Positions 16,390 through 24,212 of a stretch of DNA of 37,987 nt are shown in pieces (within the stretch, counting starts at the first letter, position 1; every line of letters begins with the position of its first letter). Location of the stretch: assembly GCA_017965725.1 (NCBI GenBank), contig JAGCPK010000115.1, positions 1-37,987 on the forward strand. Direction: 5' to 3'. The stretch is from Prevotella sp. GTDB taxonomy: Bacteria > Bacteroidota > Bacteroidia > Bacteroidales > Bacteroidaceae. The notes beneath the pieces were generated by a model, which had not been told where the DNA came from, did no database searches, and saw only the letters and a list, made by a program, of their open reading frames with translations. Made by a program: the position numbers and the translations under genes.

Positions 16390-17304
16390 TTAGAACGGCA
16401 ATGCCAGCACAAAGCGGGCGCCAGGGCCTTCGAAGATGGTATCGAGAATGAGATCACCCTTCAGGCGACGAGCGATGCTACGGGCTGCGGTGAGACCGAG
16501 ACCGGCACCGTCGAAATAACTGTTGAGTTTGGTGAACGGCTCAAAGATTTTTTCTGCATCTGCAGCAGGAACGCCAGAGCCCGTATCCTCGACATAGAAG
16601 CGCATCTCAGCACCTTCAGGGCGGACGGAAAGTTTAACACTTCCTTCGGTGGTGAACTTGGCAGCATTCTCGAGGATGGCACCCAGGGCGCGTACAGCCT
16701 GAGCCTCATTGGTGAGCAACATGGAGGTTTTTACCTCCTCGCTGGCCTCCGTGGTAAAGGTGAGGTAACTGGCTGTACCGATGCCAGACTCCAGTACAGC
16801 CTTGTCGATGAGGTCGCCTACAGTGACATTGTCCTCAGCCTCGATAGCTGTTTCCATGTTTACGTCGTTGGCATTGAGGATATTGTTCAACAGACGAGTG
16901 ACGGCAGTGGGATTGGTCTGAAGTTGCTTCTTGGCCTCAATGGCGGCCTTCTCGATAATCTCCTTTTTCTGCAACTGAGAGCCACTGAGTTTCTGGTATT
17001 GTTCCTGCAGTTCGTGGTTCTGCTCCTGTAACGTGTTCACGGCATTCTGCATCTTCTGCTTATCTTCCTCCATTTTGTCGAAAGCGAGCAGAGCCTGCTC
17101 GTAACCTTGGCCCACGCTGTCGAAGTTCTGCTCCAAAGAACGGTAGTCGGAGAGCAACTTTTCCTGCTCATCAACGCGCTTCTGATAGTCCTTGAGCAAC
17201 TGTTGTTGCTCTTCGGTCTGCTTGTTGGCAGACTTCATCTGGAAGTAGAGTGCTGCTCCGAGGATTGCCACCAGCAGCACAAGAATGATGATTAAGATGG
17301 TCAT
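16390..17304 (-). CDS. Membrane-anchored coiled-coil HATPase protein (atypical sensor-kinase-like)
   Basis: A 304-residue protein. Residues 2-22 form one membrane helix. About 25-115 are Gln/Glu/Lys-rich coiled coil. The last 110 residues are a GHKL/HATPase_c domain: N-box with Asn213 (AILENAAKFT), G1 box DTGSGVP (240-246), F-box FEPFTKL (254-260) and G2 box GAGLGLTAA (266-274), so ATP binding is expected. There is no canonical HisKA H-box. The only histidine in the protein is His97, in the coiled coil, with the context NHELQEQY, about 116 residues before Asn213. This could be a worn H-box (HExRxPL) or chance. It follows the STAS gene by 2 bp, after an RsbW-like kinase gene, so it may be part of a partner switch rather than a two-component system. 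No response regulator gene is nearby. Confidence 0.85.
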   Translation of the reverse strand: MTILIIILVLLVAILGAALYFQMKSANKQTEEQQQLLKDYQKRVDEQEKLLSDYRSLEQNFDSVGQGYEQALLAFDKMEEDKQKMQNAVNTLQEQNHELQEQYQKLSGSQLQKKEIIEKAAIEAKKQLQTNPTAVTRLLNNILNANDVNMETAIEAEDNVTVGDLIDKAVLESGIGTASYLTFTTEASEEVKTSMLLTNEAQAVRALGAILENAAKFTTEGSVKLSVRPEGAEMRFYVEDTGSGVPAADAEKIFEPFTKLNSYFDGAGLGLTAARSIARRLKGDLILDTIFEGPGARFVLALPF

Positions 17305-17306
17305 GC

Positions 17307-17621
17307 CTATTCCTCTTTTTTCTTTTCAACCTTCATGAACTTAGTAAAACCGGTCATTGCCAGTACTTTATAGATTTCAGGATTGACGTTTGTCATCTTG
17401 AATTGACCTTTCAACTGCATAACGGTACGCATGGTCTTCTGGATGACACGGAGGCCGGAACTCGCCATATAGGTCAACTCCGTGCAGTCCATTTCAAGGT
17501 CAACACCACCGTCCTGCAGGGCGGGCTTGATGTCCTCTTCGAACTGATTTGCATTCATGGTGTCAATACGAGCACCTGTCTGGATGATGGTCTTGCCACC
17601 TTCTTTAATAATCTTTGTCAT
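17307..17621 (-). CDS. STAS-domain anti-sigma-factor antagonist (SpoIIAA/RsbV-like)
   Basis: A 104-residue single STAS domain. The phosphorylation site is ELTYMASSGLRV (residues 48-59), with Ser54 at the position of Ser56/Ser58 in RsbV/SpoIIAA. The aspartate usually before the serine is alanine here, as in the Y(M/I)(A/S)SSGLRV subgroup. Proteins of this type bind a GHKL serine kinase when unphosphorylated and free its target; the kinase candidate is the upstream RsbW-like protein. It is followed 2 bp later by the HATPase protein and preceded by a 46-bp gap containing an AAAGTGAATAGTAAA element on the minus strand (about 17652-17666). Confidence 0.9.
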   Translation of the reverse strand: MTKIIKEGGKTIIQTGARIDTMNANQFEEDIKPALQDGGVDLEMDCTELTYMASSGLRVIQKTMRTVMQLKGQFKMTNVNPEIYKVLAMTGFTKFMKVEKKKEE

Positions 17622-17667
17622 AGTTGTATTAATGTTTAATGTTTTATTTTTTACTATTCACTTTCTC

Positions 17668-18078
17668 CTATACTATTGATTTTTTCATTGTGAGCAGGTT
17701 CTTACCTTCGAGCCGCTGGTAGGTTACCTGGTTCATGATGTTCTTGACAATGTATATGCCCATGCCGCCGATGTCACGTTCTGCGGGATTTACGTCGGGG
17801 TCGGCATCAGCCTTTGCCGTCGGATCAAACTCCTTGCCCTTGTCGCTGAGCACAAAGGTGAGTTCTTTCCCGTCACTCTCGGCGACCAATTCGATTTCAG
17901 CCGTCTTCCCTTCAGGGTAGGCATAGAAGATGACGTTGGAAACCATCTCTTCCATCACTAGGTTCAGATTCATCTGAAGCTCCATGTCAAGCCCCAGCTC
18001 CTCGCCAATCTCTTCGACGAACAGGTTCACTCGCTCCAACTCATCTACTTGATTCTTGATTCGGATTTCCTTTTTCAT
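17668..18078 (-). CDS. RsbW/SpoIIAB-like serine-protein kinase (GHKL ATPase)
   Basis: A 136-residue GHKL domain of the anti-sigma-factor type. The N-box is NLVMEEMVSNVIFYAYPEG (Asn48), the G1 box is SDKGKEFDP (Asp79, Gly81) and the G2 box is GGMGIYIVKNIM (104-115). RsbW-type kinases phosphorylate a STAS antagonist and sequester a partner such as a sigma factor. The STAS gene is directly downstream. No sigma factor and no PP2C phosphatase (RsbU/SpoIIE type) is encoded in this window, so the output and input are unknown. A promoter element lies about 77 bp upstream. Confidence 0.9.
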   Translation of the reverse strand: MKKEIRIKNQVDELERVNLFVEEIGEELGLDMELQMNLNLVMEEMVSNVIFYAYPEGKTAEIELVAESDGKELTFVLSDKGKEFDPTAKADADPDVNPAERDIGGMGIYIVKNIMNQVTYQRLEGKNLLTMKKSIV

Positions 18079-18154
18079 TATTATAGCATTTGTTGGTTGT
18101 TATTTTTTCCTTTGGCTCGCTATGAAATCATGTATCACACGTTAATATTGGGTG

Positions 18155-18162
18155 CAAATATA
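18155..18162 (-). promoter_or_regulatory. Promoter -7 element for the RsbW-STAS-HATPase run
   Basis: Minus strand TATATTTG (TAnnTTTG). No TTTG at -33; the region is A/T rich. Predicted leader is about 70 nt. This separates the switch genes from mlaEF, which would otherwise be cotranscribed across a 152-bp gap. Confidence 0.5.
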
Positions 18163-18230
18163 CAAAAAAATATGGAATAGGAAATAAAAAGGGAGTTTTT
18201 TTTTGAAAAAACGAAAAAAAAAGCGAAGAA

Positions 18231-19004
18231 TTACAGGTTAAGCCCGTTTTGAATGACAACTTGACGCATGTTTTTGAGCAGGTCGCTGGCAAAGATAAAG
18301 TCCGTCAGACGCTCGTTAGTAGAGTTCATGATTTGACTGCTTTCGCCCTGCCATTCCTTTTCGCCTTCGTAGATGAAGATGATATTCTCACCAATACCCA
18401 TCACGGAGTTCATGTCGTGGGTATTGATAATGGTTGTTATGTTAAATTCTTTGGTGATACCTTGGAGTAGGTCGTCAATGACAAGTGAGGTCTTAGGGTC
18501 GAGACCTGAGTTGGGCTCGTCGCAGAAGAGGTATTTGGGGTTGAGAGAGATGGCTCGGGCTATGGCAACTCGCTTCTGCATACCTCCGGATATCTCGCCG
18601 GGGAACTTCTCTTCGGCTCCGTTGAGGTTGACGCGGTCCAAACAGTCCATGGCTCGTTTTACTCTCTCACGATAGGTCATGGAAGAGAACATGTCGAGCG
18701 GGAACATCACGTTCTCCAATACTGTCAGTGAGTCGAAGAGGGCGGCGCTTTGGAAAATCATGCCCATCTCACGACGCATCATTACCTTCTCATGCTTAGT
18801 CATGTGAACAAAGTCGCGCCCGTCGTAAAGCACTTGTCCACTGGTAGGATCTAACAGACCTACGAGATTTTTCATCAGCACAGTCTTTCCGCTGCCACTA
18901 CGTCCGATGATGAGGTTGGTCTTGCCATCCTCAAAAACGGTGTTGATGTCTTTTAGTACATCCTTGTCTTCAAAAGACTTGTATAGATTTTTAACTTCAA
19001 TCAT
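18231..19004 (-). CDS. mlaF: MlaF-like ABC transporter ATPase (phospholipid/lipid transport)
   Basis: A 257-residue ABC ATPase. Walker A GRSGSGKT (about 34-41), the Q-loop context FQSAALFDSLTVLENV and signature SGGMQKRVAIARA, Walker B YLFCDEPNSGLDP and the H-loop INTHD are all present. The FQSAALFDSLTV and SGGMQKR variants are characteristic of MlaF. With MlaE it forms the inner-membrane engine that moves phospholipids between membranes. Start overlaps the mlaE stop (ATGA). No MCE-domain (MlaD) gene follows, unlike the usual mlaEFD order. Confidence 0.93.
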   Translation of the reverse strand: MIEVKNLYKSFEDKDVLKDINTVFEDGKTNLIIGRSGSGKTVLMKNLVGLLDPTSGQVLYDGRDFVHMTKHEKVMMRREMGMIFQSAALFDSLTVLENVMFPLDMFSSMTYRERVKRAMDCLDRVNLNGAEEKFPGEISGGMQKRVAIARAISLNPKYLFCDEPNSGLDPKTSLVIDDLLQGITKEFNITTIINTHDMNSVMGIGENIIFIYEGEKEWQGESSQIMNSTNERLTDFIFASDLLKNMRQVVIQNGLNL

Positions 19005-19747
19005 GATAGGAGTTGGGTTAAGAAGACATCGCTAAAGAGAATCAGTACGCTAGAAGTGACGACGGCATCAGTACTGGCTTTACCTACATTGACGCTGCCG
19101 CCTTCGACGGTATAGCCGCAAAAGGCAGGAACACTGGATATGATGAAGGCGAAAAACTGACTCTTGATGATAGACATCCACATGAACCAAGGTTTGAAAT
19201 CATGCTGTAGGCCAAGTGTCAAGTCATCGGGGGGTAGTACATGGCCTATGTAGGCGGTAGCGTAGGCACCGAGGATGCCTGTGGCAGATGAGAAGATAAC
19301 CAAGCATGGCATGATGGTGAGCATACCCATGATCTTCGGGAGAATGAGATAGGAAGCGGAGTTGACACCCATGATCTCCAAGGCGTCAATCTGCTGCGTC
19401 ACTCGCATGGTGCCTAATTCAGAGGCGATGTTCGAACCTACTTTTCCTGCCAGTATCAGACACATGATACTACTGGAGAATTCGAGGAGCAGGATTTCAC
19501 GGGTGGTATAGCCACTTACCCAACGGGGCATCCATGGACTCTGGATGTTGAGTTTCATCTGGATACAAATAACGGCACCGATGAAGAAGGAAATAAGAAG
19601 TACGATGCCAATGGAGTTGACGCCTAATTGGGCCATCTCTTTGACGTATTGCTTAAGGAACATTCTGAATCGCTCAGGGCGCGAAAAAGTTCGTCCTATC
19701 AGCGTCAAGTATCGTCCAAATATAGTCAGATATTTGTGTATCAGCAT
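19001..19747 (-). CDS. mlaE: MlaE-family ABC transporter permease
   Basis: A 248-residue permease with the MlaE pattern: an amphipathic N-terminal helix, about five membrane helices, the conserved ELGTMRVTQQIDALEIMGVN cytosolic segment (coupling helix) and KSQFFAFIISSVPAFCGY near the C-terminus. Partner of MlaF in lipid transport. It is the first gene of its run, with a TAnnTTTG element 24 bp upstream and lptB divergently oriented beyond it. Confidence 0.93.
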   Translation of the reverse strand: MLIHKYLTIFGRYLTLIGRTFSRPERFRMFLKQYVKEMAQLGVNSIGIVLLISFFIGAVICIQMKLNIQSPWMPRWVSGYTTREILLLEFSSSIMCLILAGKVGSNIASELGTMRVTQQIDALEIMGVNSASYLILPKIMGMLTIMPCLVIFSSATGILGAYATAYIGHVLPPDDLTLGLQHDFKPWFMWMSIIKSQFFAFIISSVPAFCGYTVEGGSVNVGKASTDAVVTSSVLILFSDVFLTQLLS

Positions 19748-19770
19748 ACCTCCTTGTTGTAAAATCGCTG

Positions 19771-19778
19771 CAAAAGTA
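19771..19778 (-). promoter_or_regulatory. Promoter -7 element for mlaE-mlaF
   Basis: Minus strand TACTTTTG (TAnnTTTG), start point predicted near 19766. The upstream side, where -33 should be, holds the 7-bp repeats at 19788-19815. Confidence 0.5.
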
Positions 19779-19787
19779 CGAAAATAA

Positions 19788-19815
19788 AGTGAAAAGTGAA
19801 TAGTGAAAGGTGAAA
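19788..19815. repeat. AGTGAAA 7-bp tandem repeat between mlaE and lptB
   Basis: Four units: AGTGAAA, AGTGAAT, AGTGAAA, GGTGAAA. Placed between the two divergent -7 elements (19771-19778 and 19853-19860). Confidence 0.8.
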
Positions 19816-19852
19816 AATTTGCTGCCGTTGATTAAAATTGTCATTTATTTCG

Positions 19853-19860
19853 TATCTTTG
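19853..19860 (+). promoter_or_regulatory. Promoter -7 element for lptB; decides the start codon
   Basis: TATCTTTG fits TAnnTTTG, with a weak TTGA at 19828-19831. Transcription would start near 19866, which rules out an in-frame ATG at 19810 as the lptB start. Confidence 0.55.
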
Positions 19861-19869
19861 CAGCCAATT

Positions 19870-20697
19870 ATGGATGAGAATATGAATAATGAGCGCTTGG
19901 TGCTTCGGACAGAAGGTTTGGTAAAACGCTACGGAAAACGTACCGTCGTCAACGATGTGAGCTTCGACGTGAAGCAGGGTGAGATTGTGGGACTGCTGGG
20001 CCCTAACGGTGCAGGAAAAACAACCTCTTTCTATATGACCACTGGACTGATAGTCCCTAATGGCGGTCATATCTATCTGGGGGATGAGGATGTGACATCA
20101 TACCCCGTCTATAAACGTGCCAGAGCCGGCATCGGTTATTTGGCTCAGGAAGCATCGGTATTCCGTAAGATGAGCGTGGAAGACAATATCTTGTCGGTAC
20201 TGGAGATGACAGGTCGGCCGCGCGACTATCAGTTACAGAAACTAGAGAGTCTGATCAGTGAGTTCCGTCTGGGAAAGGTACGCAAAAACAAGGGTGATCA
20301 ACTCTCGGGCGGTGAACGACGCAGGACGGAGATTGCCCGGTGCTTGGCTATTGAACCGAAGTTCATTATGCTCGATGAACCGTTTGCCGGTGTTGATCCC
20401 ATTGCCGTGGAAGACATCCAGCAAATCGTATGGCATCTGAAATATAGGAATATCGGTATTCTTATCACTGACCATAATGTGGATGAGACGCTGGCCATCA
20501 CCGATCGTGCTTATCTGTTGTTTGAAGGTCGCATCCTGTTTCAGGGCACACCAGAGGAACTGGCAGCCAACAAGGTGGTGCGCGAGAAATATCTTACGGA
20601 GTCCTTTGAACTCCGCAAAAAAGACTTCCAGTTATTGGATGAACAGAGAGAACAGAAGGAGGCTCAAGAAGTACAGGAAGATGCAGAGGAACGTTAA
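19870..20697 (+). CDS. lptB: LptB-like ABC ATPase for LPS export
   Basis: A cytoplasmic ATPase of 275 residues from the chosen ATG. It powers the LptFG complex that extracts LPS from the inner membrane. Motifs: [16 protein letters not shown] (Walker A), the Q-loop [18 protein letters not shown] (typical of LptB), signature [16 protein letters not shown], Walker [14 protein letters not shown] and the H-loop ITDHNV. An in-frame ATG at 19810 would add 20 residues that do not look like LptB and lie upstream of the promoter element, so I start at 19870; 19882 (MNNERLV) is equally possible. The last 35 residues are Glu/Gln-rich. Confidence 0.92.
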   Translation: MDENMNNERLVLRTEGLVKRYGKRTVVNDVSFDVKQGEIVGLLGPNGAGKTTSFYMTTGLIVPNGGHIYLGDEDVTSYPVYKRARAGIGYLAQEASVFRKMSVEDNILSVLEMTGRPRDYQLQKLESLISEFRLGKVRKNKGDQLSGGERRRTEIARCLAIEPKFIMLDEPFAGVDPIAVEDIQQIVWHLKYRNIGILITDHNVDETLAITDRAYLLFEGRILFQGTPEELAANKVVREKYLTESFELRKKDFQLLDEQREQKEAQEVQEDAEER

Positions 20698-20734
20698 AAT
20701 TTCCAAATTGTGCAATTATTCCGCTGAATTTAAG

Positions 20735-20742
20735 TAATTTTG
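20735..20742 (+). promoter_or_regulatory. Promoter -7 element for trigger factor gene
   Basis: TAATTTTG (TAnnTTTG) lies 43 bp before the tig start, in the 87-bp gap after lptB. A clear -33 TTTG is missing; TTG at 20708-20710 is 24 bp away. Confidence 0.5.
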
Positions 20743-20784
20743 CACCTCCAAAAAGAAATATATAATAAATAAGGTATAGAAAAG

Positions 20785-22146
20785 ATGAAAATTTCATTTG
20801 ATTGCGCCGATAAGATCAATGGTCTGTTGACGATGACCATTGAGCCGGCAGACTACCAGGAAAAGGTAGAGAAGACACTAAAGGACTATCGTAAAAAAGC
20901 ACAGATACCTGGTTTCCGTCCGGGTAGTGTTCCCATGGGATTGATTAAAAAGCAGTATGGTACTGCCGTGAAGGTGGAAGAGGTGAACAGACTGATGGGT
21001 GAGAAACTGTATGAGTACATCCGTGAGAATAAGATCCAGATGCTGGGTGATCCCCTGCCCAATACAGAGAAGCAGCAACCGCAGGATTTTGAGGGGGATA
21101 GTGACTTGACTTTTATTTTCGATATCGCTGTGGCTCCCGAATTCGAGGTTAAGTTGAGCGGACACGATAAGATTCCTTATTATACCATTGCCATTGACGA
21201 AAAACTACTTGACCAGCAAGTACAGATGTATGCCTCGCAGGCAGGAGAGTTTACCAAGGCTGAGGTTTTCAGTGGCAACGATACGCTGACAGGTGACCTG
21301 CGTGAGTTGGATAAGAAAGGTAATACGTTGGAAGGGGGTATTACCACGGAGAGTGGTATGATCATGCCGGCGTACATCAAAGAAGACAAACAGAAGAAGC
21401 TTTTTGATGGTTGCAAGCCCGGTGACATCATTACCTTCAATCCCAAGAAAGCCTATCCTGATAATGATGCAGAGGTAGCAGCTCTGCTGAAAGTGGATAA
21501 GGAAAAGGTGAAGGACCTGAAGTCTGATTTCAGTTTTCAGGTGACGGAAATCCGCCATTTTCAGCCCGCAGAGGTCAACCAAGCCCTGTTCAATAGGGTG
21601 TTTGGAGAGGGAACTGTGAAGAGCGAGAAGGAATTCCGTGAGAAGATTGCTGATCAATTGAAAGCTCAGTTTGTGGGTAACAGTGACTATAAGTTCATGC
21701 TTGACATTCGTGAGCATCTTGAGAAAAAGGTTGGTAAGTTAGAGTTCCCCGAGGCTCTTTTGAAGCGTATCATGCTGAACAACAATAAAGATAAAGGCGA
21801 GGAGTTCGTGGAGAAGAACTTCGAAGGCAGTATTCAGGAATTGAAATGGCACCTTATTAAGGAGCAGATTGTTGCTGCACAGAAGATTGAGGTAAAGGAA
21901 GATGATCTGAAGGAGGTCGCTAAAAATGCCATTCGTGCCCAATTTGCCCAATATGGCATGAGCAATGTTCCAGAGGATGTTGTGGAGAACTATGCCACAG
22001 AGCAACTGAAGAAGCGTGAGAACATTGACAACTTTGTGGATCGAGCCGTTGACCAGAAGTTGGCCGAAACGCTGAAAACAGTAGTGAAACTGGATGAAAA
22101 ATCCGTCACTCTGGAGGAGTTTAATAAGCTGATGGAGAGAAAATAA
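20785..22146 (+). CDS. tig: Trigger factor (ribosome-associated chaperone)
   Basis: A 453-residue protein. The N-terminal ribosome-binding domain carries the signature PGFRPGSVPMGLIKKQYG (residues 42-59; GFRPGxxP contacts the ribosome). A central segment at about 150-250 corresponds to the PPIase-like (FKBP) domain but is poorly conserved, as in other Bacteroidota, and may lack isomerase activity. A helical C-terminal chaperone domain follows. It precedes clpP and clpX, as in many bacteria, and has an AAATAAGGTATA leader element 6 nt before the ATG. Confidence 0.92.
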   Translation: MKISFDCADKINGLLTMTIEPADYQEKVEKTLKDYRKKAQIPGFRPGSVPMGLIKKQYGTAVKVEEVNRLMGEKLYEYIRENKIQMLGDPLPNTEKQQPQDFEGDSDLTFIFDIAVAPEFEVKLSGHDKIPYYTIAIDEKLLDQQVQMYASQAGEFTKAEVFSGNDTLTGDLRELDKKGNTLEGGITTESGMIMPAYIKEDKQKKLFDGCKPGDIITFNPKKAYPDNDAEVAALLKVDKEKVKDLKSDFSFQVTEIRHFQPAEVNQALFNRVFGEGTVKSEKEFREKIADQLKAQFVGNSDYKFMLDIREHLEKKVGKLEFPEALLKRIMLNNNKDKGEEFVEKNFEGSIQELKWHLIKEQIVAAQKIEVKEDDLKEVAKNAIRAQFAQYGMSNVPEDVVENYATEQLKKRENIDNFVDRAVDQKLAETLKTVVKLDEKSVTLEEFNKLMERK

Positions 22147-22181
22147 GGTTTTTTACGAAAAAATAACTCCATTTTTTTTAA

Positions 22182-22240
22182 GGTTATCGACTTTTTTATT
22201 ATCTTTGTATCCTAATACGTGAGATAAAAGGTCGATAATC
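22182..22240. promoter_or_regulatory. Inverted repeat spanning the clpP promoter
   Basis: TTATCGAC (22184-22191) is the exact reverse complement of GTCGATAA (22231-22238), and pairing continues inward through T/A-rich sequence. The -7 element TATCTTTG (22200-22207) lies between the arms. The left arm is upstream of the predicted start point, so it could be an operator read as DNA, or a tig terminator when read from the upstream gene. Confidence 0.55.
22200..22207 (+). promoter_or_regulatory. Promoter -7 element for clpP-clpX
   Basis: TATCTTTG fits TAnnTTTG, about 64 bp before the clpP start, with no clear -33 TTTG. Located inside the inverted repeat 22182-22240. Confidence 0.5.
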
Positions 22241-22270
22241 TTTTATTATATAAAGAAAGGAAGATAGGTT

Positions 22271-22942
22271 ATGATGAAAAAGGACTTTAGAAAATATGCC
22301 GTAGGGCATTTAGGAATGGATGGTCTGACGCTTGATGAGGTGTTGAAGACCCAAGCTCAGTATCTGAATCCATATATCCTTGAGGAGCGTCAGCTAAACG
22401 TGACACAGATGGATGTGTTTTCAAGACTGATGATGGATCGCATTATCTTTCTTGGTACGCAGATTGACGATTATACTGCCAATACGCTGCAAGCGCAGTT
22501 GCTCTATCTCGACTCTGTGGATTCGGGCAAAGACATCAGTATCTATATCAACTCGCCTGGCGGTAGTGTGACAGCCGGACTTGGCATCTATGATACGATG
22601 CAGTTTATCTCTAGCGACGTGGCCACTATCTGTACAGGTATGGCTGCCTCAATGGGTGCTGTTCTCCTGGTGGCAGGTACAGAAGGTAAGCGTTCCGCCC
22701 TTCCGCATAGCCGTGTGATGATTCACCAACCATTAGGTGGTGTTCAAGGTCAGGCTTCGGATATTGAGATTGAGGCTAAGGAGATCCTGAAATTTAAGAA
22801 AGAACTATATACTATCATTTCCAATCACTCGCACACTCCTTATGAAAAAGTGTATGCAGACTCTGACCGTAACTATTGGATGACGGCGGAAGAAGCTAAA
22901 GAATATGGAATGATAGATAATGTGTTGACGAGGAAAATATAA
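22271..22942 (+). CDS. clpP: ATP-dependent Clp protease proteolytic subunit ClpP
   Basis: A 223-residue serine protease subunit that assembles into a tetradecamer and degrades proteins delivered by ClpX. The catalytic triad is visible: Ser127 in [11 protein letters not shown], His152 in MIHQPLGG and Asp197 in YADSDRNYW. The N-terminus is about 25 residues longer than the E. coli mature chain and may include a propeptide. Two adjacent ATGs (22271, 22274) could each be the start. clpX follows after 2 bp, showing coupled expression. Confidence 0.95.
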   Translation: MMKKDFRKYAVGHLGMDGLTLDEVLKTQAQYLNPYILEERQLNVTQMDVFSRLMMDRIIFLGTQIDDYTANTLQAQLLYLDSVDSGKDISIYINSPGGSVTAGLGIYDTMQFISSDVATICTGMAASMGAVLLVAGTEGKRSALPHSRVMIHQPLGGVQGQASDIEIEAKEILKFKKELYTIISNHSHTPYEKVYADSDRNYWMTAEEAKEYGMIDNVLTRKI

Positions 22943-22944
22943 GA

Positions 22945-24180
22945 ATGGTAAAGAAAAGAGGTTGCAGTTTCTGCGGAAGGACAGAAAAAGAGGTAAGACT
23001 GTTGATTACCGGCATTGACGGACTGATATGCGAGGATTGTGTTCAACAGGCTTATCAGATCCTTCAACAGCAGGACTGGATGCAGAACAAGGTCAGGGAT
23101 AAGGATCAATTCAATTCCAAAAAGCATGTTCCCAAACCTCAGGAGATTAAGGCTTATCTTGATAAATATGTGATTGGTCAGGATGAGGCCAAACGCTACT
23201 TGTCCGTTGCTGTTTATAATCATTACAAGCGGTTGCAGCAACCTTCAGACATTGATGATGTGGAAATTGAAAAGAGTAACATCATTATGGTCGGTTCGAC
23301 AGGAACGGGAAAGACATTACTTGCCAGAACCATCGCCAAACTTTTGGATGTACCGTTTACGATTGTTGATGCGACGGTGTTTACAGAGGCTGGTTATGTG
23401 GGCGAAGATGTAGAGAGTATCCTTACCCGTTTGCTGCAGGTAGCAGATTACAATCAAGAAGCCGCTCAACGTGGTATTGTCTTTATCGACGAAATAGATA
23501 AAATTGCGCGTAAAATGGATAATCCCTCCATTACCCGTGATGTCAGTGGAGAAGGTGTCCAGCAGGGACTTCTTAAATTATTGGAGGGGACAAATGTCAA
23601 CGTACCGCCCAAAGGAGGAAGAAAACACCCTGACCAAGAATATATTCAGTTGGATACACGGAATATCCTATTTATTTGTGGTGGTGCATTCGATGGTATT
23701 GAGCGTAAAATTGCTCAACGGATGAATACCCATGTAGTGGGATATAATTCTGTTCAGAATGTTGCGAAAATTGACAAGCAGAATTTGATGCAATATATTG
23801 TTCCGCAAGATCTGAAATCCTTTGGACTCATCCCTGAGATTATCGGACGTCTGCCTGTCCTGACCTATCTTAATCCTCTTGACCGTGAGGCTTTGGAAAA
23901 GATTCTTGTTGAACCAAAGAATTCTATCATTAGGCAGTATATAAAACTGTTTGCGATGGACGGGATTAATCTCTCGTTTGATCAGGAAGCGTTGAAGGTG
24001 ATTGTTGATAAGGCTGAGGAGTATAAACTCGGAGCTAGGGGACTTCGTTCAATTGTGGAGAGCGTGATGATGGATGCGATGTATGAAGCGCCTTCGAAGA
24101 AAATAAAGAAATTAACGGTAACAGCAGCATATGTCAATGGTCAGTTGGAGAAATTACATTTGCATAAGTTGGCTTCGTAA
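22945..24180 (+). CDS. clpX: ATP-dependent Clp protease ATP-binding subunit ClpX
   Basis: A 411-residue AAA+ unfoldase. The N-terminal zinc domain has four cysteines (Cys7, Cys10, Cys29, Cys32). Walker A is GSTGTGKT (about 112-119), Walker B is [10 protein letters not shown], and sensor and arginine-finger regions are intact (GRLPVL, the [11 protein letters not shown] sensor-2). The IGF-type loop for docking ClpP is expected but not obvious as a plain IGF: here [12 protein letters not shown] replaces the usual region before it. It recognises tagged substrates and feeds them to ClpP. Gap to recQ is 32 bp. Confidence 0.95.
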   Translation: MVKKRGCSFCGRTEKEVRLLITGIDGLICEDCVQQAYQILQQQDWMQNKVRDKDQFNSKKHVPKPQEIKAYLDKYVIGQDEAKRYLSVAVYNHYKRLQQPSDIDDVEIEKSNIIMVGSTGTGKTLLARTIAKLLDVPFTIVDATVFTEAGYVGEDVESILTRLLQVADYNQEAAQRGIVFIDEIDKIARKMDNPSITRDVSGEGVQQGLLKLLEGTNVNVPPKGGRKHPDQEYIQLDTRNILFICGGAFDGIERKIAQRMNTHVVGYNSVQNVAKIDKQNLMQYIVPQDLKSFGLIPEIIGRLPVLTYLNPLDREALEKILVEPKNSIIRQYIKLFAMDGINLSFDQEALKVIVDKAEEYKLGARGLRSIVESVMMDAMYEAPSKKIKKLTVTAAYVNGQLEKLHLHKLAS

Positions 24181-24212
24181 AATATTATAAGCCTATTAAT
24201 AACGAAAGAATT

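Noticed and set aside
18181-18230. A/T-run hairpin after mlaF as terminator
   Set aside because: Only A and T tracts pair; there is no G/C-containing stem, so it is too weak to call.
19810-19869. Upstream in-frame start giving LptB 20 extra residues
   Set aside because: The TATCTTTG promoter element (19853-19860) lies inside this stretch, and the extra residues do not resemble LptB N-termini.
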